Below, in pieces: positions 1 through 5,909 of a stretch of 12,030 bases of DNA. Where the stretch lies: NCBI GenBank assembly GCA_035943095.1, contig DASZCN010000111.1:1-12030 (forward strand), given 5' to 3'. This stretch comes from AG41 sp035943095 (GTDB taxonomy: Bacteria > Gemmatimonadota > Gemmatimonadetes > Gemmatimonadales > GWC2-71-9). Each line of letters opens with the position of its first letter. Within the stretch, counting starts at the first letter, position 1. Under the pieces are notes generated by a model that had not been told where the DNA came from, searched no databases, and saw only the letters and a list, made by a program, of their open reading frames with translations. The position numbers were made by a program, and so were the translations under genes.

Positions 1-216
1 GCGGTCGGGTGGAGCTACCGGACCTGCCTGAACCGGATTCGCGAGATGGAGCGGGTCTTGGGCGCCAAGGTGCTCGCCACCCGGCGCGGCGGCGCGAGCC
101 GCGGTGGGTCCGGCCTCACCCCGGCTGCCCGCCGGCTCGTGAAGCTGTTCGAGCAGTGGCGGCGTGAATCGGTGCGCCTCTCCGACGTCGCATTTCGAAA
201 GCTGATACATCGATAG
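1..216 (+). CDS. ModE-like winged-helix regulator, C-terminal part (5' end outside window)
   Basis: The reading frame is open from base 1 to a TAG at 214-216, leaving 71 residues. The visible part matches the winged helix-turn-helix of ModE N-terminal domains: a recognition-helix region like SYRTCLNRIREMERVLG, then a Gly/Arg-rich wing (RRGGASRGGSG) and the LTPAARRLVKLF segment. ModE proteins are molybdate or tungstate responsive repressors. This one stops straight after the DNA-binding domain, with no room for the C-terminal oxyanion-binding (MOP/TOBE) domain, so it is of the single-domain type and how it would sense ligand is unclear. It lies 84 bp upstream of a TupA-type binding protein in the same direction, which supports a role in tungstate or molybdate regulation. 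The start codon is not in the window. LysR-type N-terminal domains are related, but the wing is typical of ModE. Confidence 0.82.
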   Translation, partial: AVGWSYRTCLNRIREMERVLGAKVLATRRGGASRGGSGLTPAARRLVKLFEQWRRESVRLSDVAFRKLIHR

Positions 217-234
217 GCACGCAGTTGCCTATCG
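211..234. promoter_or_regulatory. Perfect 9-bp inverted repeat, candidate operator
   Basis: CGATAGGCA (211-219) and TGCCTATCG (226-234) are exact reverse complements separated by 6 bases. The left arm contains the stop codon of the ModE-like gene and the right arm contains a possible -35 box for tupA. No T-run follows, so an intrinsic terminator is unlikely. Classical ModE boxes are also inverted repeats with a short central spacer, but their arms are TATATA-like. This would be a divergent site if it is bound by the neighbouring regulator. The operator role is inferred. Confidence 0.5.
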
Positions 235-253
235 GAACGCCCCGCCGTAGCTT
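225..253 (+). promoter_or_regulatory. Possible promoter of tupA
   Basis: TTGCCT (225-230), 17 bases, then TAGCTT (248-253) fits a weak housekeeping-type promoter about 48 bp before the tupA start. The -35 element lies in the right arm of the 211-234 inverted repeat, which would suit repression. The -10 match is poor, so this is only a candidate. Confidence 0.3.
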
Positions 254-300
254 CCCGCCCGACCGCGGTTCGTTAGTCACTCCAGGGGAGAGGCGTTCAC

Positions 301-1152
301 GTGCGCTCGCACCGCGTCGCTTCCATTTGGGCCGTTAGTGCTGCGGCGCTCCTGACCGTCTACCCGTCTAGCCGTCTAACCGCCCAATCTCGCGACATCA
401 TCCTCGCAACGACCACGTCAACGCGCGACGCCGGACTGCTCGACTCGCTGCTCCCCGTGTTCGAGCAGCGCACGGGCTATCACGTCAAAGTGATCGCCGT
501 AGGCAGCGGGCAGGCCCTTGCGATGGGCCGCCGCGGAGACGCCGACGTCGTACTGTCTCACGCGCCGGAAGCCGAGCGCCTCCTGGTCGATTCGGGTTAC
601 TTCGTGCACCGGCGGCTCGTCATGCACAACGAGTTTCTGATCGTCGGGCCGGCGACGGACGGCTCTGAGCTGCACGGCCTGACGGACGCGGTGGCTGCGT
701 TCCGGAAGATCGCTGGGGGCACCACGCCGTTCGTCTCGCGCGGCGATCAGTCCGGCACACACCAGCGCGAGCTGGCCCTGTGGAAGCGTGCGGGTCTGCC
801 GAGCCCTCCGGGCGGCGCGTGGTACATCGAGTCGGGGCAGGGGATGGGAGCCACCCTGCAGCTCGCCGACGAGAAGCGCGCCTACACGCTCACCGATCGC
901 GCTACCTACCTCACGTGGCGCGACAAACTGCAGCTCGTCCCCCTGGTCGAAGGCGACCCGCTCTTCTACAACGTCTACCACGTGCTCGAGCTCAATCCCC
1001 ACAACGCCGCCCGGATCAACGTGGCCGGAGGAAAGGCGTTCGCGGATTTCATGGTTTCGCCCGAGACTCAGACACTCATCGGTCAATTCGGCAAGTCGCG
1101 TTTCCCGCAGAGCCTGTTCGTGCCGGACGCCGGGAAGCGAGACCAATGGTAG
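301..1152 (+). CDS. tupA: Tungstate ABC transporter substrate-binding protein TupA
   Basis: This 283-residue exported protein belongs to the TupA branch of periplasmic oxyanion-binding proteins, which deliver tungstate (sometimes molybdate) to a TupB permease and TupC ATPase. Residues 1 to about 29 form a signal peptide with hydrophobic core SIWAVSAAALLTV and a likely cut near LTAQS. Family motifs follow in order: ATTTSTRDAGLLD (36-48), VGSGQAL (67-73), DVVLSHAP (82-89) and FVSRGDQSGTHQRE (144-157). The TTTS and SRGD-SGT loops are where the family binds the anion. The start is GTG, preceded by AGGGGAG at 284-290. No permease or ATPase gene follows; they may lie upstream. Part of the signal-peptide coding sequence is a tandem octamer repeat (356-387). 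Phosphate-binding PstS is a more distant relative and fits less well. Confidence 0.88.
   Translation: MRSHRVASIWAVSAAALLTVYPSSRLTAQSRDIILATTTSTRDAGLLDSLLPVFEQRTGYHVKVIAVGSGQALAMGRRGDADVVLSHAPEAERLLVDSGYFVHRRLVMHNEFLIVGPATDGSELHGLTDAVAAFRKIAGGTTPFVSRGDQSGTHQRELALWKRAGLPSPPGGAWYIESGQGMGATLQLADEKRAYTLTDRATYLTWRDKLQLVPLVEGDPLFYNVYHVLELNPHNAARINVAGGKAFADFMVSPETQTLIGQFGKSRFPQSLFVPDAGKRDQW
356..387 (+). repeat. Tandem octamer repeat, four units (CCGTCTAA-like), inside tupA
   Basis: The units are CCGTCTAC, CCGTCTAG, CCGTCTAA and CCGCCCAA, end to end. They encode the region of the signal peptide just before the likely cleavage site (YPSSRLTAQ). Three 8-bp units equal eight codons, so the frame is only kept in steps of three units. 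The same octamer family recurs at 5869-5900 in an intergenic position. Confidence 0.8.
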
Positions 1153-1162
1153 ATTGCCCGCG

Positions 1163-2419
1163 ATGGCTCGCGTGGCAGTCGCCCTGGTCGTCCTTTGCAC
1201 ACCGGCCGCCGCCCAGATGCCGATGGACATGCGGATGCCGGACGAGCGCGTACTCGGCATCCCCGAGTCGCGCGCCGGCTCAGGCACGTCGTGGCTCCCG
1301 GACGCGGCGCCGATGCACGCCGTGCACTATCGCGCGGGCCAGTGGAGCCTCATGCTGCACGGCGCGGCGTTCGCGCTGTACGACGATCAGGGTGGCCCGC
1401 GGGGCGCCAATCGCGTCGCGGCGACCGACTGGGGTATGCTCGCGGCGAGTCGAAACCTGGGCGGAGGACGCGTCGAGCTGCGCACCATGCTCTCGACCGA
1501 GCCGTGGACCGTCGGAAGTCGCGGGTACCCGCTCCTGCTCCAGTCTGGCGAGTCCTACGGCGGCGCTCCGCTGCATGACCGCCAGCACCCGCACGATCTG
1601 TTTGTCGAGTTGGCGGCCGTCTACGATCGACCGGTAGCCCAAAACCTCGCCGTTTCCATCTATCTCGCGCCCGTGGGCGAGCCCGCGCTCGGCCCGGTGG
1701 CGTTTCCGCACCGCCCATCCGCGGCGGCGGACCCGTTCGCACCCCTCGGCCACCACTGGCAGGACGCTACGCACATCACCTACGGGGTCATCACGGCGGG
1801 GCTGTTCACGCGGAGCCTGAAGCTCGAGGCGTCGTGGTTCAACGGTCGCGAGCCCGACGAAAATCGTACCGACTTCGATTACGCCGGGCGTCGGCTGGAC
1901 TCCTACGCGGGGCGGCTCACCGTGAATCCGAGTGCTCACTGGAGCCTGGCGACCTGGTATGGCTACCTCGCGAGTCCGGAAGCGCTGGTCCCTGCGGAAG
2001 CGGTTCATCGCTACGGTGCGTCGGCGCTGTTCAGTCGCGCGCTCGGCGCGACCGGTGGGTGGTCCACCGCTCTCATCTTCGGCGCGAACGCGATCGTCGG
2101 GGCGAGCGAGACTCTGCCCAGCGTGCTGATCGAGACGACCCTCGATCCCGATGGCAGGAACAGCCTGTTCGGACGGATCGAGTATGTCCGCAAACGGGCG
2201 GAGGACCTTGCGGTACCCGGTGTACCGGCAGGCGTCGCCTACGATGTTGGCGCGGTCTCGGTAGGCTACGGCCGACAGATTGCCCGGATGAACGGTGGGG
2301 TAGTGGGGCTGGGAGCTCGGGGAGCGGTGAGCTTCGTTCCGCCGAGCCTCGAGGCGCTGTACGGCTCGCGCGCTCCGGTTGGAGGCGCCGTGTACCTTCG
2401 TCTCACGCTGTCCCGATAA
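1163..2419 (+). CDS. Exported predicted outer-membrane beta-barrel protein, His-rich, unknown function
   Basis: The protein has 418 residues with signal peptide MARVAVALVVLCTPAAAQ. This start was chosen because it gives a clean signal peptide 10 bp after the tupA stop; the open frame extends further upstream but that part overlaps tupA. The mature protein begins with a Met-rich stretch (MPMDMRMP, 19-26) and has alternating aromatic and polar segments typical of outer-membrane beta strands. Conserved-looking blocks are YPLLLQSGESY (122-132), HDRQHPHD (138-145), GEPALGPVAFPHR (172-184), HHWQDATH (197-204) and NGREPDE (227-233). From memory it resembles a widespread uncharacterised family often seen near copper or other metal-resistance genes, whose members carry Met/His-rich N-termini. 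Clustered His, Met and Asp suggest metal contact. It does not end in the usual aromatic residue of a barrel protein. Close linkage to tupA suggests co-transcription. The function is not known. Confidence 0.8.
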   Translation: MARVAVALVVLCTPAAAQMPMDMRMPDERVLGIPESRAGSGTSWLPDAAPMHAVHYRAGQWSLMLHGAAFALYDDQGGPRGANRVAATDWGMLAASRNLGGGRVELRTMLSTEPWTVGSRGYPLLLQSGESYGGAPLHDRQHPHDLFVELAAVYDRPVAQNLAVSIYLAPVGEPALGPVAFPHRPSAAADPFAPLGHHWQDATHITYGVITAGLFTRSLKLEASWFNGREPDENRTDFDYAGRRLDSYAGRLTVNPSAHWSLATWYGYLASPEALVPAEAVHRYGASALFSRALGATGGWSTALIFGANAIVGASETLPSVLIETTLDPDGRNSLFGRIEYVRKRAEDLAVPGVPAGVAYDVGAVSVGYGRQIARMNGGVVGLGARGAVSFVPPSLEALYGSRAPVGGAVYLRLTLSR

Positions 2420-2549
2420 GAGACATGAGTGTCTCCCAGGTGGGTCAAGGCGCCGCGCCTGTTAACGTTGGCCGCCATGGTAGCGTCGAACGGGAACCGG
2501 CATGCTTCTTGATCGCTTGCCTAGGATGAGGGTATATAGAGGATAGCCT
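2420..2549 (+). promoter_or_regulatory. Intergenic stretch with small hairpin and possible promoter for the DUF4384 gene
   Basis: Right after the barrel-gene stop, GAGACA (2420-2425) and TGTCTC (2430-2435) form a perfect 6-bp stem with a 4-base loop. No T-run follows, so it is at best a weak terminator or an RNA-stabilising hairpin. Further on, TTGATC (2509-2514) and TATATA (2533-2538) are spaced 18 bp and could be a promoter. That would put the transcript start only a few bases before the ATG at 2550, in conflict with the good ribosome-binding sequence AGAGGA at 2538-2543, so the true promoter may be elsewhere. No gene is visible here. Confidence 0.3.
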
Positions 2550-3746
2550 ATGATGCTCGCACTGCTTGCCACACTCGCCGGCTCACCGGCGCCCAAAGCT
2601 GCCGTTGCCGCCGTCCGAAGTGATGATCCCCCTGTCAAAGTTTGGCTCAACAACGACAACTATTTCCGACGCGGCGACAAGGCCCGGGTGAACGTCCGGC
2701 TCGCCGACGACGGCTATGTCGTCGTCCTCCGTGCCGACACTGACGGGCGCGTGCGGGTGCTCTTCCCGCTCGATCCGCCCGACGACGCGTTCGTCCGCGG
2801 GCATGAGACCATCGAGGTGCGCGGTCGCGGCGATCGCGAGGCATTTTACGTCGATGACCGTTCCGGTTCCGGCGTCGTCCTCGCCGCCCGGTCCGCAAGC
2901 CCGTTCAAGTTCGACGAGTTCGTGCGCGGTGATCATTGGGATTACCGCGTGCTCGACGCGCGTCAGTCGGGTGACGACAAGGAAGAGGCGCTGCTCGACA
3001 TCGTGCAGCGCATGTCCGACGGCCACTTCGACTATGACGTGGCCTCGTACACGGTCGAGACGGAGAGGGGTTACAGCTCGTACTATCCGACCTCGGTTGG
3101 GTTCGGTTATGGGTGGGGCTGGCCGTACTACGGCTACGGTCTTTACAGCACGTGCTACGACCCATTCGCCTTCGACCCGTTCCTCTGCTACAACCCGCTC
3201 TTCTACGCGCCGTATCGCTTCGGGTTTGGCTTTGGCTTCGGCTTCCGCCCGTTCATCCACCGGCCGCGCTTCTTCCGGCCGTATATCAATCAGCCGTACC
3301 TGTACGGCGGCGGGTTCTTCGTGAACCGGCAGCGCATCGCTGGCAACGGTTCGCCGTTGTACTACCGGAGCCGGGTCGGGGTCGGCACGAACGTGGCATT
3401 CGGTGGCAACATGCCCCGCTTCCGCTCGCCCCAGGCTACGCCGCTCGACCGGCGCGGTGGTTTTGTGCGCCAGAGCGACATCGGGCGTCGTGGCGGCGTC
3501 GACGGCGAGAGCTCGTTCCAGGGACGCGATCGGTCGATGCGCAATCGTAATGATCGGCCGTCCGACCGATCCGCACCCGAGGCTCGCGAGCCCGACCGGC
3601 GAGGCGGCAGCACTCAGGCCGCACCCGATCGGGGTCGTGACCCCGGAAACTCGAGCGCTCCGCGCGGCGGCGGGGGCGGGGGCGGCGATCGCGGCACGTC
3701 ATCGCGGCCGGCCAATCGTGGTGGCGGAGGGCATCGTCGGCCGTAA
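2550..3746 (+). CDS. Exported DUF4384-domain protein with Tyr/Phe/Gly-rich and Arg/Gly-rich regions
   Basis: This 398-residue protein starts with a probable signal peptide (MMLALLATLAGSPAPKAAVAA). Residues about 28-115 match DUF4384 (VKVWLNNDNYFRRGDKARVNVRL, then GYVVVLRADTDGRVRVLFP). This is a beta-sandwich-like domain found in cell-envelope proteins and beside protein kinases; its biochemical role is unknown. Residues about 174-260 are rich in Tyr, Phe, Pro and Gly, with an FGFGFGFGF run (224-232) coded by a hexamer-like repeat. From about 290 to the end the chain is low-complexity and strongly basic, rich in Arg, Gly, Asp and Ser, with seven consecutive Gly at 373-379, so it is probably disordered. 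The start follows AGAGGA with 6 bases between. The gene is a single unit closed by a strong terminator. A surface or wall-associated role is a guess from composition. Confidence 0.82.
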   Translation: MMLALLATLAGSPAPKAAVAAVRSDDPPVKVWLNNDNYFRRGDKARVNVRLADDGYVVVLRADTDGRVRVLFPLDPPDDAFVRGHETIEVRGRGDREAFYVDDRSGSGVVLAARSASPFKFDEFVRGDHWDYRVLDARQSGDDKEEALLDIVQRMSDGHFDYDVASYTVETERGYSSYYPTSVGFGYGWGWPYYGYGLYSTCYDPFAFDPFLCYNPLFYAPYRFGFGFGFGFRPFIHRPRFFRPYINQPYLYGGGFFVNRQRIAGNGSPLYYRSRVGVGTNVAFGGNMPRFRSPQATPLDRRGGFVRQSDIGRRGGVDGESSFQGRDRSMRNRNDRPSDRSAPEAREPDRRGGSTQAAPDRGRDPGNSSAPRGGGGGGGDRGTSSRPANRGGGGHRRP

Positions 3747-3766
3747 CGCGACGTTCTCACCTTAAT

Positions 3767-3801
3767 CGAAGGGGCGCGGCTCGCTGCGCCCCTTCGTTTT
3801 T
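3767..3801 (+). terminator. Strong rho-independent terminator
   Basis: An 11-bp perfect stem, CGAAGGGGCGC (3767-3777) with GCGCCCCTTCG (3786-3796), has an 8-base loop and is followed by TTTTT (3797-3801). It lies 20 bp after the DUF4384 stop and ends 21 bp before the permease start, so it separates the two transcription units. Confidence 0.93.
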
Positions 3802-3822
3802 CTCTGCACATTCCCCGTCCTC

Positions 3823-5139
3823 ATGACCGAGCTCAAGCAATCGCTCCGCCTCGTGGACGGTCTCGCCATGGTCGTCGGCATTACCGTGGGGTCCGGGATC
3901 TTTCGGACTCCGGGTCTCGTGGCGGCGCGCCTCGGCCGGCCGGGTCTCACGTTCGTCGCGTGGGTCCTGGGAGCGGGCTTGGCCCTGCTCGGGGCGCTCT
4001 CTTTCGCGGAGCTCACGACGCGGCTCCCGCGTGCGGGCGGCAAGTACGTGTACATCCGCGAAGCGTTCGGGCGGCGTGGCGCCCTCGTCGTCGGCCTGAT
4101 GGAGAGCCTCGCCATCAACGGTGCCGCGATCGCGGCGATTGGCGTGGCCGCAGGGGAATTCGCGATACGCTTGGCGGGATGGTCACCCGCGCACTCGCAG
4201 GCGATGGGCGCCGGGTTCGTGGCGCTGTTCACCGCGATCAACCTGCTGGGCGTTCAGTCGGGACGCTGGGTTCAGAATGGCGTCACCGCGGCGAAGGTCC
4301 TGGCGCTCGGCGGCGTGGTGGTACTCGCGTTCGCGCTTGGCACGGGGGCCGGCTGGCACGGCGCACTCGCCGCGGCGCCCCGGGGCTCCGCCATTTGGGG
4401 CGCGCTCGCGGCCGCCTCCCCGGCGGTGATCTGGACCTACTACGGCTACCCCGATCTGGCCAAGATCGCCGAAGAGGTAGTCGACCCCGGCCGCACACTG
4501 CCGCGGCTGTTTCTCAGCGGGCTCGCCATCGTGGCCGTGCTCTATCTGCTCCTGAACGCCGCCTTTCTCAACGTGTTGCCGATCGAGCAGATCGCGGCGT
4601 CCAAGCTCGTGGCCGCGGACGTGGCGACCGCGATTCTGGGCGCGCGCGGTGGGGAGTTCGTTGCCGCCCTCGCGCTGCTCGTGGTCCTCGCCTCCCTCAA
4701 CGGCAATGTGTTCGTGACGCCGCGAGTGCTGTTCGGGCTGGCGCGCGATCGACTGGCGCCCGGTGCGCTCGCCGCCGTGAACCCGGGCGGAACGCCGTGG
4801 ATGGCGATGCTCCTGATCGGCGGTGTGGCCATCGCGCTCGCGACCACGGGGACGTTCGAGTGGCTGATCAGCCTCGCGATCGTGTGGATTCTCGTGATCG
4901 ACAGCTGGGCGGTGTTGGCGCTGTTCCGGCTGCGGCGCCGCGAGCCAGTGGCGCCGTTCAAAGTGCCACTCTATCCCTGGGTGCCGCTCGCGCTACTCGG
5001 TGTGTACGGCGCGCTGTTGGTTGGGACGGCGGTCGAGCAGCCGGTTTTGATCCTCGAGGCGGTTGCAGTGCTGGCGGGGGCGTACGGGTTGAGCTGGACG
5101 CTCGCGGCAGAGGTTATAGAGGGCGGTAGAGGGCGGTAA
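3823..5139 (+). CDS. APC-superfamily amino acid permease
   Basis: This 438-residue inner-membrane transporter has about twelve hydrophobic segments. The first helix carries the APC hallmark GITVGSGIF (19-27), where backbone groups of the unwound helix hold the amino acid's charged ends in known members. Next come FAELTTRLPRAGGKYVYIREAFG, typical of helices 2-3, and a motif like TYYGYPDLAKIAEEVVDP in the middle, which matches the LAT/YfnA/SteT-like branch. The substrate cannot be read from sequence. No ribosome-binding sequence is visible before the ATG, and only 21 bp separate it from the upstream terminator, so the promoter must overlap the terminator or the transcript is nearly leaderless. 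The stop overlaps the next start (TAATG), so the exporter is translationally coupled. The last codons are made of a 10-mer direct repeat. Confidence 0.9.
   Translation: MTELKQSLRLVDGLAMVVGITVGSGIFRTPGLVAARLGRPGLTFVAWVLGAGLALLGALSFAELTTRLPRAGGKYVYIREAFGRRGALVVGLMESLAINGAAIAAIGVAAGEFAIRLAGWSPAHSQAMGAGFVALFTAINLLGVQSGRWVQNGVTAAKVLALGGVVVLAFALGTGAGWHGALAAAPRGSAIWGALAAASPAVIWTYYGYPDLAKIAEEVVDPGRTLPRLFLSGLAIVAVLYLLLNAAFLNVLPIEQIAASKLVAADVATAILGARGGEFVAALALLVVLASLNGNVFVTPRVLFGLARDRLAPGALAAVNPGGTPWMAMLLIGGVAIALATTGTFEWLISLAIVWILVIDSWAVLALFRLRRREPVAPFKVPLYPWVPLALLGVYGALLVGTAVEQPVLILEAVAVLAGAYGLSWTLAAEVIEGGRGR
5117..5136 (+). repeat. Two direct 10-mers (TAGAGGGCGG) at a gene junction
   Basis: TAGAGGGCGG occurs twice in tandem and runs into the TAATG stop/start junction. 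It encodes the Arg/Gly C-terminus of the permease and supplies the purine-rich sequence before the exporter start. On the other strand it reads CCGCCCTCTA, resembling the CCCTCTAA and CCGCCTAA units at 5869-5900, so it may be a variant of the same repeat family. Confidence 0.65.
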
Positions 5140-5867
5140 TGGGCCCGATCGGCCAGTGGCTCCTGCTCGGTGGCGCGGCGCTCCTGGCGAGCACGCTCGC
5201 CGCCGTGGCGGGATTCGGCGGCGCGGCGGTGCTCCTGCCGGTGCTCGTCGCGGTGTTCGGCGTGCGCGACGCGATCCCGATCCTCACCGTGGCGCAGCTC
5301 GTCGGGAACGGCAGCCGGGTGTGGTTCAATCGCCGCGAGGTGGCGATGCCGGTCGTCGCGTGGTTCTCGACGGGCGCAGTGCCGCTGGCGCTCATCGGCG
5401 GCGTGTTGTTCGCCACCGCGCCGCTCGGCGCGCTGAAGCGCGTCATCGGCGCGTTCCTGCTCCTCATGGTCGTCTGGCGGCACCTGCCGCGTGCTCGAGT
5501 GTGGCGCCCTACGGCGCGAGCCTTTGCATGGCTCGGTGCGGTGTTCAGCTTCATCTCTGCGCTCACGGGAAGCGTCGGTCCGCTGATGGCGCCGTTCTTC
5601 CTCGCGTACGGGCTCGTGAAAGGCGCCTATATCGGCACCGAAGCGCTCGCGACGGTCGTGATGCATCTGGTGAAGCTCGGCGCCTACGCCGGAATGGCGA
5701 TCCTCACCGGCCGCGCGGTGGTCGCGGGACTCGCGCTCGGGCCGATCATGATCGCGGGATCGTATGTCGGGAAGCGGATTGTCGACCGGCTGCCCGAGTG
5801 GGTGTTTGTCGTGATCATCGAGACCGTGCTTGTGACGGCGGGAGTGTGGTTCCTGGTGGGTGGCTAG
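5139..5867 (+). CDS. TauE/SafE-family (DUF81) membrane exporter
   Basis: This 242-residue hydrophobic protein has about seven or eight membrane segments. It shows the two-part TauE/SafE pattern: an N-terminal half with GFGGAAVLLPVLVAVFGVRDAIPIL (residues about 25-49) and a second half with LTGSVGPLMAPFFLAYGL and GSYVGKRIVDRLPEWVF near the C-terminus. Family members are proposed to export sulfite, sulfoacetate and other small organic anions; the substrate here is unknown. It starts at an ATG sharing one base with the permease stop, so the two are almost certainly made from one mRNA, perhaps pairing amino acid uptake with export of a breakdown product (inference). The length is normal for the family. 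Confidence 0.88.
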   Translation: MGPIGQWLLLGGAALLASTLAAVAGFGGAAVLLPVLVAVFGVRDAIPILTVAQLVGNGSRVWFNRREVAMPVVAWFSTGAVPLALIGGVLFATAPLGALKRVIGAFLLLMVVWRHLPRARVWRPTARAFAWLGAVFSFISALTGSVGPLMAPFFLAYGLVKGAYIGTEALATVVMHLVKLGAYAGMAILTGRAVVAGLALGPIMIAGSYVGKRIVDRLPEWVFVVIIETVLVTAGVWFLVGG

Positions 5868-5868
5868 G

Positions 5869-5900
5869 CCGCCTAACCGTCTAACCCTCTAACCGCCTAT
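5869..5900 (+). repeat. Tandem octamer repeat, four units (CCGTCTAA-like), before nadE
   Basis: CCGCCTAA, CCGTCTAA, CCCTCTAA and CCGCCTAT are end to end and fill most of the 42-bp gap between the exporter stop and nadE start. The last unit runs into TATCTT (5898-5903), which could serve as a -10 box for a leaderless nadE transcript. No ribosome-binding sequence is present. It is the same octamer family as at 356-387. Confidence 0.8.
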
Positions 5901-5909
5901 CTTTTCTCC

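Noticed and set aside
788..1162. Upstream extension of the barrel gene's frame
   Set aside because: It overlaps tupA in another frame and encodes Arg/Ser-rich shadow sequence; the signal peptide begins cleanly at 1163.
418..1287. Long open frame of 289 codons on the minus strand opposite tupA
   Set aside because: It lies entirely against tupA and the start of the barrel gene, has an Arg/Glu/His-rich composition typical of antisense frames in GC-rich genes, and matches no family.
2420..2435. Hairpin after the barrel gene as a terminator
   Set aside because: The stem is only 6 bp and no T-run follows, so it was not called as a terminator.
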